A stretch of 64,000 nucleotides of DNA, taken from NCBI RefSeq assembly GCF_036417845.1, contig NC_090011.1, positions 1,674,001-1,738,000 on the forward strand, given 5' to 3'. Of this stretch, positions 48,846-61,170 are shown one piece after another. The notes below the pieces were generated by a model, which was not told the origin of the DNA, searched no databases, and saw nothing but the letters and a program-made list of their open reading frames with translations. How positions within the stretch are numbered: the stretch's first letter is position 1; each line of letters starts with the position of its first letter. The translations under genes were made by a program, and so were the position numbers. This DNA comes from Apteryx mantelli. Taxonomy: Eukaryota; Chordata; Aves; Apterygiformes; Apterygidae.

Positions 48846-49744
48846 TAGATGCAGCCCCAATGTGCCCCTTCGCCAGGCTGGGGCTGAGGGCCTCACCCTG
48901 ACCCTGTCCCTCCCTGGCCCTGGCCTCATCTGGGAGCCAACGATGCTGCAGGCAGGAGGGAGAGAGGTCGCATGCAGCAGGGGAAGTGGGAAGGTGGCCG
49001 TGAAGCAGAGACTTTGCCTGCACCGTGGCCCTGCGCTCAGCACGGCAGCAGGCAGGAAACTCTGCCAGAGCCCTGCGGTTCCCCCCGCTCACCCTGAGCC
49101 TCCGTCTCGTCTCTCTCCAGGCCTCACGTTTCGCCGTCTCTGGCCTCGCAGCCGCAGCTCCAAGTAGCATTTAGAAACCCCCCACTGCTTTCTCACGCTC
49201 CTTAGCCTTTTGGCTGCAGCTTAAGTGAGCCGGGCATATGTTAATGACTTTCAAGTCAGCATTGTATTTGCAGCTTCAATTGCCCATTTTTCCTTTGCGG
49301 TATTTTTGCCTCGTGTGGTTTTGCCTGTGCTTCTGAATTGCATTTTTTTTCTACCCAGCTCTGGTCTAGCCTCAGGAAACAGAGCTTGGCTGCTGGGATT
49401 TGGGGGTGCAAAATCCCTGGGCAAACGGCACCGGCACCTTTAAAGTTCCTTTCTGCTCCCCAAAGGCCAGGGCTGCTTTTAAGAGAGTGAATAATTCCAG
49501 GTCACCGCTGAGCAAATTTTCAGACTGAAATGAGAAAGGAGGGCTGCTGTGCAAAAATGTCAAGCACAGAGAAAAAATATCCTTGAAAAAGCTCATATGG
49601 TTTTACATTTTTTATTATTATTACTGTAGGAGGATTTTAGTGGGTGTGTACAGCAGTTCCAGGTGGCAATTGTGGCATGGTTTTTATGTGGAATCTATGG
49701 GAGGGGAAATTCTGCATAGGTGTGGCCAAATTTGGTCCATCAGT

Positions 49745-50190
49745 TCATAGGATCATGGGACTAGACCATGAGGGACTTTGGGAGATCTCTTCTCCAACCT
49801 CCTGCTCAAAGCAGCTTTAGCTAGAGCAGGCAGTTTGGGGCTGTTTCCAGCTGAGTTTAGAACATCTGCAAGGATGGCAATTCCCCACCGCTGTGGTCCC
49901 TGGTCAAGGAACCTGTTGACTCATGGGGTAATTATCTTTTCCTTCTATTCACTGGGATGCTTTTTCTTGACAGTTAATGGGAATTCCAAAGATTTGCAAA
50001 AGGCAGCCCCTGTATGGTTGGCCTTCTTTGCTACAAGGGCGTTGTCTTCCAGGACCTTCAGCTGTTTTTCGGCAAAGCTCCTTTCTGTGCCTGCAGTGCC
50101 CATCCCATGTTGTTGCAGGGGCTTATTCCATCACAGGGGCAGGACTGGGTATTTGCCCCAAATACCCTCCAGCGTCACTGCGACATCCTG
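49745..50190 (-). mobile_element. Old CR1 3' fragment
   Basis: Unit 3 counterpart of the relic at 28925, with the same order of CR1-like blocks and a few differences. Confidence 0.65.
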
Positions 50191-50949
50191 CTTCAGGACC
50201 ACAGTGCAAAGTCTGTTAGACGTTGTGCACACCACAGGGCACAGCCAACTGGTGCAGTCAGACGCAGCCTTGCAAGAATCAGTCCCTCCCTCCCCCATAA
50301 CCCATTCTCTTGAGTCCCAGCCTGTGCCAAAAAAATCCCTCTTTCACTCATTTTTCCTTTTCCAGCATATCTGCGTGAGAAGGCAGGTTGCAAGTGCTTC
50401 ATGGCCTGACTCAGAAATGCTGCTGGATTCCCCCAAAGCAGAAGACCGGCAGATTGTGTCACGTTGGAGAAGGCCCCAGCATCACCCACTGGTCATAGGG
50501 AGTTTATGGGATTTGGCTTGTTTTCTTAAATTTGTTGAGTAGCTGTCTTGCAGCTCAGCGCTGAGGGATTTTGTGAGAATCCCAGAATTTCTTAGCCCAC
50601 GCAGGAGCAGAGGAGATCTGGAAAGGCTGAGCTGGAAAAGCTGGAACAGCCACAAAGAAGAAATCCAAATACCGGAAAAAGGAACTGCAGCACATACCCG
50701 GCAGAGCAGAGAATATATCAAGGGCAAAGAAACACCATTGCTTGGGGGAAAGCACGCGTGCTCCATGGTGGAAAATGAAGAGCACAGAGCAGTTCCCCAC
50801 CCTGCGCAGCATCCCTGTGGTGGTCCAAGTATTGCCCTGGGGTTTTCCCATCTGAGGATTTCCGCTCCCTGTGGCTCTGATCACGCTTTGGGATCTGCAG
50901 TTCCTGGTGCTGTGGGACACGGCAGGGCGTAAAAGGGACAGGCATTTTG

Positions 50950-53900
50950 TCACCTCTGTCCCCTGATGTTTGCATACAAGACATTGGCATCCGACATGGC
51001 CAGCAGTGGCTGCAAGGCAATGCCGGGATCTTGCTGTGCCTGCTTCTTCTGAAACTGCAGGAGAAAGTGAGAAAGAGCTGCCCCAGAGGCAGGCTGGCCA
51101 GAGCTGTGTCTGGTCCCTGCAGCTGGGTTCCCATCCCCGCTGGAAGACCCCGGCACCCCACTGCTGGACAGCTTGGGGTCTGCAAAGCCTGGGGGTGGCA
51201 ACACCAAGCTTTGGCCTGAGACTCACCCTGGGCTGCCTTATTTCCTCGACCAAGGCATCTAGGGAGAGAAGCAGAGTCAGGAATGCCATCACAGTGCCAA
51301 AATGGCTTGTCAAGGGAGGGTGCATCCACACCCAACCTTCCCCAGGCAGAAGGACCACCCCATAGCCCCATTATATCACATCCCCACTTTGCCTGCACCC
51401 ACCAAAGCCTCTCCTGCTCCCACTCCCAGCTCTTCCCTCCCTCAGCAGCCCATGAATGACCCAGAGTTCCCCAAACTCTCACATTCGGGGTTGTCGGAGG
51501 TCTCTCTGGCATGGGTCGGGTCCCTGCAGGGAGGGAAGGAGAACGTCAGTCACTCTGCTATCCAGCACCCCATAGCATCCCTGCCAGAGTCCCATGCCTC
51601 TGTGGCCCACGAATCCCCCACCAGTCCCCAAGGGGCGAGGAAGAGGAGAGCAGACGAGCACCAAACAAGAGCTGAGGGGCTGCCCCCGGCACATCTGAGG
51701 GAACTTCTTTTGCATCTGTCTGCAGCTCCCTTCCACCACCCAATGTCTTTCAGCACACAAGTCCCATAAATGCCAAATTTATTCACCCTGCCCCACACTG
51801 CACTGACCCTTTGCTTACCTCTGGACAGCAAAAGGGAAACAAGGGTGAGCATCTGCGGCTGCAAAAGTGGTTCCTGAGAAGCAGAAAGGTAGAGGAAGCC
51901 GGAGGCTGGCATCTCCCTGGACAGGGAGCTGCAGTTCTCCCCATCTCCAGAGCATGACCATAACCCAAATGCTATGTATTGCTCTGATCCCAATCTCCCA
52001 CCAGCGCCCTGGGAATTAGGGGATGACTGTGTTTCTGATGCTGCCCCTCTACCACTCGAGAATGGTATATTTAGCCCTGCCATGTCTGCCTGCACCGCTA
52101 AGGGCATTTTGTGGCATCAGCAGCTCACGCACCTTTTCTTGCCAGAAGGAATCCCAGCACAACCAGGAGCAGGACAGATGGGATCGCGATGCTGAGAGCA
52201 AGAGATAGGATGCTGCCTATAATGAAATGCAAATAAAAATTATCAGGAAATCAAGCAAATCTGCTTTCCAGCTTCATTTTTATTCCGCCAAGCCAAACAT
52301 CACTTCTTTGGCATGAAATGGTCTTGGTGCCATTCCCCAACACCAAACCTGAGTCCCTTACCTCCAGGACTCTCCTCGGACCCAGGAGCAGTGCTATTCA
52401 CCTTGAATTCATCACCTAGGCGATAAATGCAGGAGTGATTGGAGATGGGAGGAAGGCCACAATCCTTCCTCCACTGCTCTTTGCTCTGTCTGACCTGGGG
52501 AGCCCCATAACAGCCGCAAGGCATGAAGCATGCACTGGGCCAGCACCAAGTGCTGGGATGAAGATGTGGGGCTCCGTGCAGCCAAGGATGCTGCAGGGAG
52601 CGAAGATAAGGCCTGAGGTCTTGGGCACTGAGTTTACAGCCCTCTCTCTCTAGCTGTTCTCAACTGTACCTCCATATTTGGGTAGGACTAAAAATGAATA
52701 CTCTGAGACTCACCAAATCAACCCAGACACATTGCAAAATTATCTTATGTGGTCTAAATGTTTAGGACAACCCCTTACCCTGGACATGCAGGCGTTGCAT
52801 GGGGCTGAGCTGGGATCAGGCAAGGCCCAAGCTGAAACAGGCCCCCAGCACAGCCTCACCCCACAAATGAGGCCTTGTGGGAGGGAGATGTTGGCTGGAC
52901 CCCCGAGCAGGGCAGAGCTCCAGCTCACACATCATGGTCCCTTTTACCTGCCAGAGTCGTCTGCTTGCTGGGCACTGCAGCAGTTTGGGGGCCTTCAGGC
53001 TTGTCACCTGAGCAAATGATATGGAGCTGATAAGAGAGGGGATGGGAGCTGCTCACCCTGGGGTCAGAATAGGTGTCCCCGTGCCACAGATGGGGTGAGG
53101 TGGGACAGGGATGGCTCAGACACTTTCCAGGTGGATGAAGTCTTTCTTCCCCTTACCCTGGACATGCAGGCGTTGCATGGGGCTGAGCTGGGATCGGGTC
53201 ACTTCGTTCATGCTGTCTCGGATCTCATACACACAAGAGTCATTGCCGGAGCTGGCCACGGACACACTCTTGTAATGGCTGTAGATCATGCTTTTTTCAC
53301 CCTTCATGGCACTCGCCTCCTGCCCGTCGCGGCAAAAGATGACGCGGGTAATGGGACTGCTGGTGACCACCATGCATTGGAGCAGCACAGTTTCACCCAG
53401 CCGGGCTTCTGTGGGTCTCAGGAAGATACTGGGGGCTGGGAGATCACCTGGGGATGGAGCATAACAAGTGGAGGGAGGGAGGGAGACATCTGTCCATGCA
53501 GCAGAGGACGGATGCCAGGGTGGGGGGTGTCTATGCCCTGTCCCCGCTTGAGACTGCTGCTGCAAGGCAGCAGGGATGCCAGGGAAGAGTATTTTCTTCC
53601 ACCTGCAGATTTCATCCCTCTTCCGCACTGCTCTGAAGGGTAGGGAGAGGGTGTTGATGGGCAGAGGGGTTTGGAGATGGGGTTTGAGTAGCCAGCGCCA
53701 GCACTGCCGGGTCTCAGAGAGAGGGGCAGAGCCCGGTGCAGGACTGCGTTTCAAAGGAGACCACTTGTCCAGCCTGTGTGTTGGTTGACTTGGTGCAAAG
53801 AGACCTAAACAGAGAGGGGCCCCACAAAGCACAGGCTTGGTGGGGAAGCCCTAAGCCTCCCAGGGAGGGGAGAGTGAGCTGGGCAGAATGGGGACAGACA

Positions 53901-54674
53901 GACAGACAGACAGACAGACTGACCTGGAGCTTCACAGAGTTTCTGGCTGACAGCTTGCCAAGCTGGGGAAAGCAAAGAGAAAGGAGTTTAGCGCTGAGTT
54001 AGACCTTTCTCGGTGTGTCCAAGAATGACAAATGACGCCTCTCTTCCCCACTGCTAGATACGCTCCCACTGACAGTTCCCCTGGCATAGGCAGGCCAGCT
54101 CTGACCATCCCATTCCCCTTCCCTGCGATGGGGAGAGGATTTGGAATGGGCCAGCCTTGGAGCCGGGGAGCTTCAGGGCTGAAGATCCTCGTATGAATGC
54201 TTTCTTTGCCGTGCACAGAGGGAAGGTTTCTATCACAGGCATGTCCCTGATCACTTACAGCTTAGCCAACGCCACTCAGCTGTTCAAACACTGCACTACC
54301 CCCCACCCCTCTGCAGGGTAAACTTCTGCAATTTTGATGTTGTGCACTGAGCTCAGACATCCCAGCACCCTTTCCCTGTGCCATGGTTGCCCTAGAGCCC
54401 CTTCCATACCCAAGGTGTGGATGTGCTCTGAAATCTGTCATCCAGCTGGAGAAAAAAGAGGGAAGCCAACCCCTGCATGAGCATGCTGGTTTTCGTGGAG
54501 AAACTGCGAGGGCTGGCCCTTACACCAGATGGTCGAGGCTGCTCTCAGTGGTATTTTCGCCACCCTCCCACAGACCAGCCAGGCGCAGAGACTCACCGTG
54601 GAGCAGGAGACCAGAGACAGGACCATGGGGCCAGGGAGCAGCACCCCAATGCTGCAGCACCACTGGGGCTGCAT
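50950..54674 (-). pseudogene. Single-Ig-domain receptor with canonical ITIM, leader frameshifted (unit 3)
   Basis: The best-preserved copy. Exons: 54597-54674 signal; 53924-53962 second leader; 53157-53447 Ig (291 bp, open, good GTAAGG donor); 52362-52415 stalk; 52133-52216 transmembrane; 51227-51258; 50950-51054 final. The tail contains DANVLYANIRGQR; VLYANI fits the ITIM consensus [SIVL]xYxx[ILV], which recruits SHP phosphatases in inhibitory receptors. The membrane exon reads ALSIAIPSV with no charged residue, unlike copies 1 and 2. The single clear lesion is one missing base in the signal exon (78 instead of 79 bp, near 54610), which breaks the leader frame and phase. A start downstream of it or a sequencing error could rescue expression, so this copy is the least certain to be dead. 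A partial second Ig 3' end lies at about 52785-52830. Confidence 0.66.
53893..53920. repeat. CAGA microsatellite
   Basis: About six to seven CAGA units beside the second leader exon of the unit 3 Ig-receptor gene. Confidence 0.8.
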
Positions 54675-55105
54675 CGATGTTCTGTGACCAAGGAGCAGCT
54701 CCAGTTCCTCCCCAACCTGACCCGTTCCCTCCTCCTCTCTGATGCTTCTCACCACTCCCCATTTCCTCTCTAGCATGCCCCAGCCACGGCATCTCTATTG
54801 AAGGCTGGAGTCTGAGACCAGATGGACGTCGCTGGAGACAGACCAGGACAGGCGCTATAGGTGGGGGTGGAGGAGAGGATGTTCGCTGAACCCACCACAT
54901 CAAATGCGGCCTTGATTTTTGTCAGGGACCTGCACCCCAGGCCAGCAGGCTCAGGCAGCTCTGTGTCATGTCTGTGTGGCTCCACAGGTGCTCAGACACC
55001 TGCACGAGACTGCACTTTTCCAAAAATGTGGAAGCAGACTTCCAGCTGGGAGCTGTTTGCAAAGACAACATCTCATCCGCATGTAGGTGAGGTTGTTAGT
55101 TCTAC

Positions 55106-55788
55106 TGTGACGGTGTACTCCTTTCTCCCATCCCGATGTGCTCTCTCCCCCTCAACCTGACCTTCCTGTAAACAGCACATATGTAGGGGCTAATTGAGCA
55201 TGCACCAAATAAGGCCCGTCTAGTATGCAAATATGACTATGAGTCAATCATCTCCCCCCTCATAAATAGGGGGCAGCAGAGCCCATTGAGCTCTCCTGCA
55301 TGGCAGCGGGCTGCACTGCAGAACCTCCTCTTGAGCGGGGACACCTCTCAAGGTTACTCCTCGAGGTTGAGAGATTCCTTACCTGCGACAGATCCTCGGT
55401 AAGTGATTAATAGCATGCTGAACTTTTGCAAACTTCACAAAGCTTTGCTGAGTTATATCTTTGATTAATTGTGCACATAATCCCTTAGACATAAACCATT
55501 GACCAAGTCTGGGACTAGGACTGGATCCAGACGCACCTAGGCTCCTCTCCAAAGGAGTTTAGAAAGCAAGGGGGTCCAGTCTGAACCTTGTGACTCAACG
55601 GGAGGGTCTCCATTGCACATGCATCTGACCCCGTCCTTCATGCAGTAACTAACTGAGTGAACCTTGCCAATTGAACCTCGTTAAATCATTCTTATTTACA
55701 ACTGAACTGTGTTAAGTCGCTGTCTTACTGCAATAAACGTAGTGCTGCTTCCCTCTCATGAGTGAAGTGCATCACTCCTTTCGCGACA
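55106..55788 (+). mobile_element. Solo LTR of an endogenous retrovirus (unit 3)
   Basis: Same 683-bp insertion as in units 1 and 2. The right flank keeps GCTGC (55789-55793); the left flank has drifted, so the target duplication is no longer perfect here. TATA-like box at 55261 and AATAAA near 55732 on the + strand. Confidence 0.85.
55225..55404 (+). promoter_or_regulatory. Candidate LTR promoter (unit 3)
   Basis: Octamer ATGCAAAT at 55225-55232, CATAAATA at 55261-55268 and donor GTAAGT at 55399-55404. The matching acceptor before gene 6 is at 57792-57793. Confidence 0.5.
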
Positions 55789-55793
55789 GCTGC

Positions 55794-57793
55794 CCTCACC
55801 AATAGTTTCTGCAAAGGTGAAAATGTCACCTGCCAGGTTCATGAGTGATGAACCCCAGGGGCTTTCCCTTTCCCTGGGGCAAGGTTCAGCAGGGTGTGGT
55901 CCAATTTCCCCCTTACCTTTCTCCCACCTTTCGTTCTCCCCCAGCGCTCACTTTGGAGCCGGGACCTGGCCAGATGACTCTGAGTGTGCTTCCCACTAAC
56001 CCCAGGGATGGGCTGAGCACTCCAGGTTGGTCCTTCCCCACCACCCCTCCCCGGGCACTGGCATCCCAGAGGCTGCCCACACACAGCAGCCCCCACATTT
56101 TGGGCTATTCCACCCACCTCCATCCCCAGCCTAGGATGCTCTCCTCATCCAATATCCCTTTCCCAGAATGGTGTAGATGGAGGGGACATGAGAAGGGAAG
56201 GACTGCGAGGTATGCAGTGACTCAGTGCTTCCTTCAAATGCACTAGTTTGTGCTGCACTTCCCGCCGGCTCCCATACCTTACCATTTCTTGCTCACCTCA
56301 GGAGCTTTCTTTGCCCATCCTTGCACAGTCTGTCCATTTGCTTTCCTTTCCCTATATTTCCACACCCCAAACTTGACACCCTTTGCTCCATGTCTGTCCT
56401 GGACTCAGCACAGTCCTCATGATCCCCTCCCACGTCAAGATCTTAATTGCACAGTGATACAGATGCCGTGCAAGGACCTTTCTCTCCGAGCTTTTACAAC
56501 GCTGGTAGAGGAGCAAAGACAGACCTTCGTTAGCTTCTTGCTGTGAGCAAGGCTGTCACAAGGATCTCTTTGCCGTGCCTGGGGTTAATAATGGAGGGGC
56601 TCAGAGAGCAGGGTGCATGTGTTTCTCCTGCCACGGAGGCTCTCCGGTCCAAGCAGATGTTCCCACCTTCCCTTGTTGCTGTACAGGACAGACCCTGACC
56701 CATACTGGGAGTCTCCCTGGGTCAGTAATTGCCACCACACAGGCTCATGCATACACTGCTGTAGTGCCCAGGGTCAGTGTGGAGGTGAGGGGTAAAAATG
56801 AAGTGTACTTTTAAACCTATAGATTTCTTGTGCTTTGCATTTCCCAGTGGTTTTAGTGCGCTGAGTGTCTCTATTTGGAAAGGGCAGATGGTTTATATTT
56901 AAGGAGGAAAAGAAATGGGCATTGAAACCCCACCTGAATCAGCTTCAAAAAACTCCAGAGAATTCTTTTTTTCCTTGGCAAAGGGTTCCTGGTCATTCCA
57001 GCCTGGCCAGGCCCTGAAGGGGCTCTGCTCCCTGGCAGGCAGATCCCTGTCCGGACACCTCCTTCCCTCCTTCTCTTGGACATGGACCTGCCCAGCAGGA
57101 CGAAGGCAACCATCTATTTGCACTGGTGCTGGGTGGGGACAGGCAATCGCAGTGAATGCTGACACGGATCAGAGTCCACATCCTTGAATGCAAGAAAGCA
57201 AGGCTGACTTTTTCAACTTGCAACCCAAAACACCTCCGGTCTCTTATCATTCTCCTCCAACAGATGAGGTTAGTGTCCTGGGAGGGAGCCTCTTTTCTTT
57301 CCAGGCACCTCTTTTCCTATCTGATCTCAGCAAACAATAAAACATCCGTGGCTCAACCCTTTGGGTCTACACTGGGCCAGCATCCCTAGTACTTTCCTCT
57401 ACTCTAAGAGCACACACGCTACAGGCAAGAGACTGAAGGCATGGCAGTTAACTTCAACATGCTTTCCCAAAGCTCAGGGCTAATGAAGGAGGTCTCTCTG
57501 TCCTCCTGGCCTTTCAAGGGCTGTGATAAACCCCCGGCAGAAGCCCCCAGCTCAGCCCCACACTGACTCTTGCAGCCAAGAGATGCTTTCCAGCTGCAGC
57601 ATCCCTAATGTATCTGCGAGGGGGTTTACTGAGCATCCAGAGAGGCGGGATGGTGCAGGTGATGGGATCTCATGCCTCTTTGCAAGATGGTGTCATCCTA
57701 GTTTGGCTCTGTGCCTCAAGCCTGCTGCGTCCGCCAGATGTGCGACCGTTGCATGTCCCCAGAGCATCTCCCATCCCTTCTTTCTCTCTGCAG
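55794..57793. other. Region between LTR and alpha gene 6, no coding gene seen
   Basis: Close copy of 11536-13536; no supported exon until the acceptor at 57792-57793. Confidence 0.6.
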
Positions 57794-57815
57794 GTCTCTG
57801 CCCAGAGCCCCTGTG

Positions 57816-60800
57816 ATGATGCATCGATGGCTTTGCATGGTCCTCTTCTGGGCAGTATGTCCCAGTTGCGGTAAGGCCCTTCATCTGATCCTCACCTAGA
57901 TACCCCCCGTAACATGGGGTGCACGGTCTTCCAGGGATGCCAGGTTGTTTCTGTTCACCCAAGCCGGGATCCTGTCTCACTCATGTTAATCCTGTTGTTT
58001 TTTCCAGGCGGAGTCTCCCTCTCCAGTTCCCGGCAGCCAGTCGTGGGGGTGTTTGGCCAGGACATCATCTTGCCCTGCCAGTTGTCACCCCCTGTCCGCC
58101 TACGCGACATGGAGCTGCTCTGGAGGAAATACGAACCCGAATATATAATTATACACAGCTACACGGACAGAGGAAAGCAGGAGCTGCAAGGGAGAGACTA
58201 CAAGGACCGGACGGAGTTGTTCCCCAATGAGTTCATCAGGGGAAACCTCTCTCTGAAGCTGAAGAGTCTGAGGGTGAAGGAAGCTGGAAATTATCAGTGT
58301 ATTGTGAAAAGTGCAGAAGGAAACCACGAGGCCCTCACTGAGCTCCAGATTGAAGGTGAGATGCAGTTGCGGGCACTCCAGGGTCTTCTCGAGCAGCGGG
58401 CATTGCATTGCCTACATAAGCGTGGGAAGGTAGCTGCAGGTAGGGGATCCAGGCCTCCATAGGAATGCATGACTTGCATGACTCGGAGTTCTCATTGACC
58501 CCCCAGAAAAAGGGTTGCAAGACTCAACACCTGATTAAGTGAAAAGGAGAAAAGTGGTCTGGGATGGGAGAGGCAACTCTGGCCAGGAGGGAAGCCTCCA
58601 CCATCAATCCTGCTCCATTGTTAAGAGAATACTCCAGCAGCAGCCAAAAAAGGAGGGAAACTACAAGGTGGGGTAGGGGTGTCCCCAGGCACCACATTAT
58701 CTGCACCCACTTTCCTCTTCCTGCAGCTACTGCACCTGTGCGCATTTCTGTGATGGGGCCTGAGGGGTCGGGGCTGGGGCTGTCCTGCAAATCCACCGGA
58801 TGGTTCCCCGAGCCCACGGTCCGCTGGGTCACGCAGGACGAGCAGGCCCTGGCAATGGAGCCAGTGACCACCATCACACAGGACCAGCAGCAGCTCTACA
58901 CCGTGGAGAGCCACATCACTGTCCCTGGAGGAAAGGATGCTGGTGAGATATGGTGCATTGTGCAAAACAGCCTGACGGGCACCAAGCAGCACTCAGCCAT
59001 TGAGCTTGGAGGTGAGTTCCAACATGCAGAAACGCAGCCAAGCGCAAGGCAGCAATAAACCCCAGCTCCTGCAGAGAGTGGAGTGCGGGGACACCAAAAA
59101 GTGACTTCCTGGGGGGGGGGGGTCTTCCCTGATTAGCGTAATCTCCACAGGGCACTAATATCAGCATGCTCCCTCTCTCTCACTGTGCTTGTCCAAGCCC
59201 CTCGCCGTGGGGTCTAACTTGGAGGAAATCTTCCAAAAAGACAACTTTTCTGGAAGGTTGCAAAAAGATGATTCCCCCCACCACCTTCTGTCCTTTGCAA
59301 AAGCAGAGAGCTGAGGCATGCAGGGTGCCGCATACCAGCTGGACAGGAAGGGCAGTTTGGGTAGCCCAGGCTGCTGGTTGCTGGTCGCTGGTTGCTGGCA
59401 GCAGGCAGGATTTGGGCAGGGTGTTGCTGCAAGCTCAATGATTTCCACAATTTCTCTTGGCAATGCCAGGAGACGTCTTCCCTCGTGCATCTCCCTGGCT
59501 GCCCGCCTTCTGTGTGCTGCTCGTGTTGTTCCTCCTGGCCCTTGCAGCTGGAGCATTTTTTGCTCACCGAGGTAAGGGGAAGGAAGGGTCTCGGGCTGAG
59601 GGACTGCTGGTTGCATGATCGTGGGGAGGTGCAGGGGGCAGGTCCATGCCTGGCCAGCAGTTGCATGGCTGTTGGCTGTAGGGAGCATTTCCCCACATGT
59701 GGTGTGGGGCCTGATGGCCCCAGGCTGTCTCACAGTGGAAGGAGCAGGGACACGACGCATCAGCAAGGCAGTGACCCCTGTGGAGGACCCTGGGTGTCTG
59801 CTTGGCACGGTCTGCCACCTCAGGGGTGAGTGGAGGCTGTCCCAGTTTGGCCAATCCTGAAATGTCTCCTGAGCTTGGCCCCATCCCCTGCCCCACAAAA
59901 GCCATCCCAGAGCTTCCCGGACCGGGACCCCTGCACCCCCACCCTCACAGCCCCTCTCCTAACCATGCCCACACCTTTTCCTTTGCAGTTTTCTGAAGGT
60001 CACGGAGCTACCAGGGTGAGTGCTGGGTCTGGTGGGAGCTGCAGGGGGTGCAGCCACCTGGGAGAGGGGTGGGTGGAGGGTGCTTGTGGTGCCAAATCTG
60101 GATCACGCTGGCAGCTTTGGTCCATGTCCCCATGCTCAGAGCTGTGCGGGGATGCTTGGCTGGGATCAGTGTGCCAAAGCCCGGTGGGTGGCACGAGGCC
60201 ATCAGGTCTCTGCCCACTCTCCATCACCCGGGGCACGTGAGCAGCACAAAGCTGGGGTCTGCCCTTCCCTCTGGGGTTGGTGGATTCCAGCATGCCCCAC
60301 AGATGACAGCGCTGTCCTGCTCTCTCCACAGTGGCCATCACCCTGGACCCAAGCCACCAGCACCCTGAACTCATCGTGTCGGAGCATGGCCAACGTGTCC
60401 AGTGCCGGCCCTCCTCGCTGGGGCCAGCCCCCCGCATTGCCGTGGGGCACCAGGGGTTTGCATCCCAGAGGGCTTACTGGGAGGTGGAGGTGGGGGATGG
60501 GGAGGACTGGGAGTTGGGGGTGCTGAGCGAGAGCACCAGGGCCCAGGTGAGACGAGGGGAGGTGGAGGAACGCCCCAAGGAGGGCTTCTGGGCCCTGGGG
60601 AGAGCGGGCGGACGGTACCACCCCCTCGAGGCCGACACACTGCTGCAGAGCCAGGAGAAGGCAGTCATCATTGGGGTGTATCTGGATGGAGAAGCGGGGA
60701 AACTCATGTTTTATAATGTTGTCCATATGGCCCTAATTATGGACATCCCCGTGCCTGACTCGGAGACGCTCTACCCCTTCCTCAGCCCTGGCCCTGCCAT

Positions 60801-61170
60801 GGGGGGTGCCGCTGGGGATCCCCTCCGCATCTGCCCCCCCAGAGACTGGGATTTCCCACAGCAATTAGTGCAGAAGAGATCTGCCAAAGATGCCCAGAGC
60901 AAGGACACTACTGAGCATCGTGGCCATGCCATGCAGGAAGGGTGGGGAAACGATTTGGGATGGTCTTCAGGAAGTCGGACCCCCGTCACTTCCTGCTCCA
61001 GTGACTGCAAGCTGCAGGAGTCCCAACAGCTGCATCCAGACCCATCCCAAAGGCCTGGAGAGATTCAGGGTCCCCCCAGTGGAGACACAGCTGTCACTGC
61101 AGCAGAAACCATGGAGGAGAAAAGCTCCTCACACCCCACCAGGTGCCCAGAGTCAGAGAGCAAAGCCTAG
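57816..61170 (+). CDS. Butyrophilin-like receptor, alpha type, coiled-coil exons deleted, altered C-tail (gene 6)
   Basis: Exons: 57816-57870 signal (MMHRWLCMVLFW); 58008-58355 IgV; 58727-59011 IgC; 59470-59571 transmembrane; 60332-61170 B30.2. It shares with gene 4 the deletion of four heptad exons and the TGA in the fifth (59989-60015, Val-Phe-stop), so the two descend from one altered ancestor. If the fifth is skipped the product is about 542 aa. The IgV matches gene 2 apart from single changes (KQELQGRD, FPNEFIRG, RVKEAG). B30.2 is intact up to the tail, where one extra base near 61090 shifts the frame and ends the protein at 61170 instead of the position used by genes 2 and 4. Acceptor at 57792-57793. 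Confidence 0.72.

Larger units (their letters stand above)
48068..50949. other. Upstream region of gene 5, no gene seen
   Basis: Close copy of 27157-30121: minisatellite, spacer-related block at about 48850-49230, AT-richer stretch and old CR1 relic. The 254-codon open frame at 49778-50542 (+) overlaps the CR1 relic and is not supported as a gene. Confidence 0.55.
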
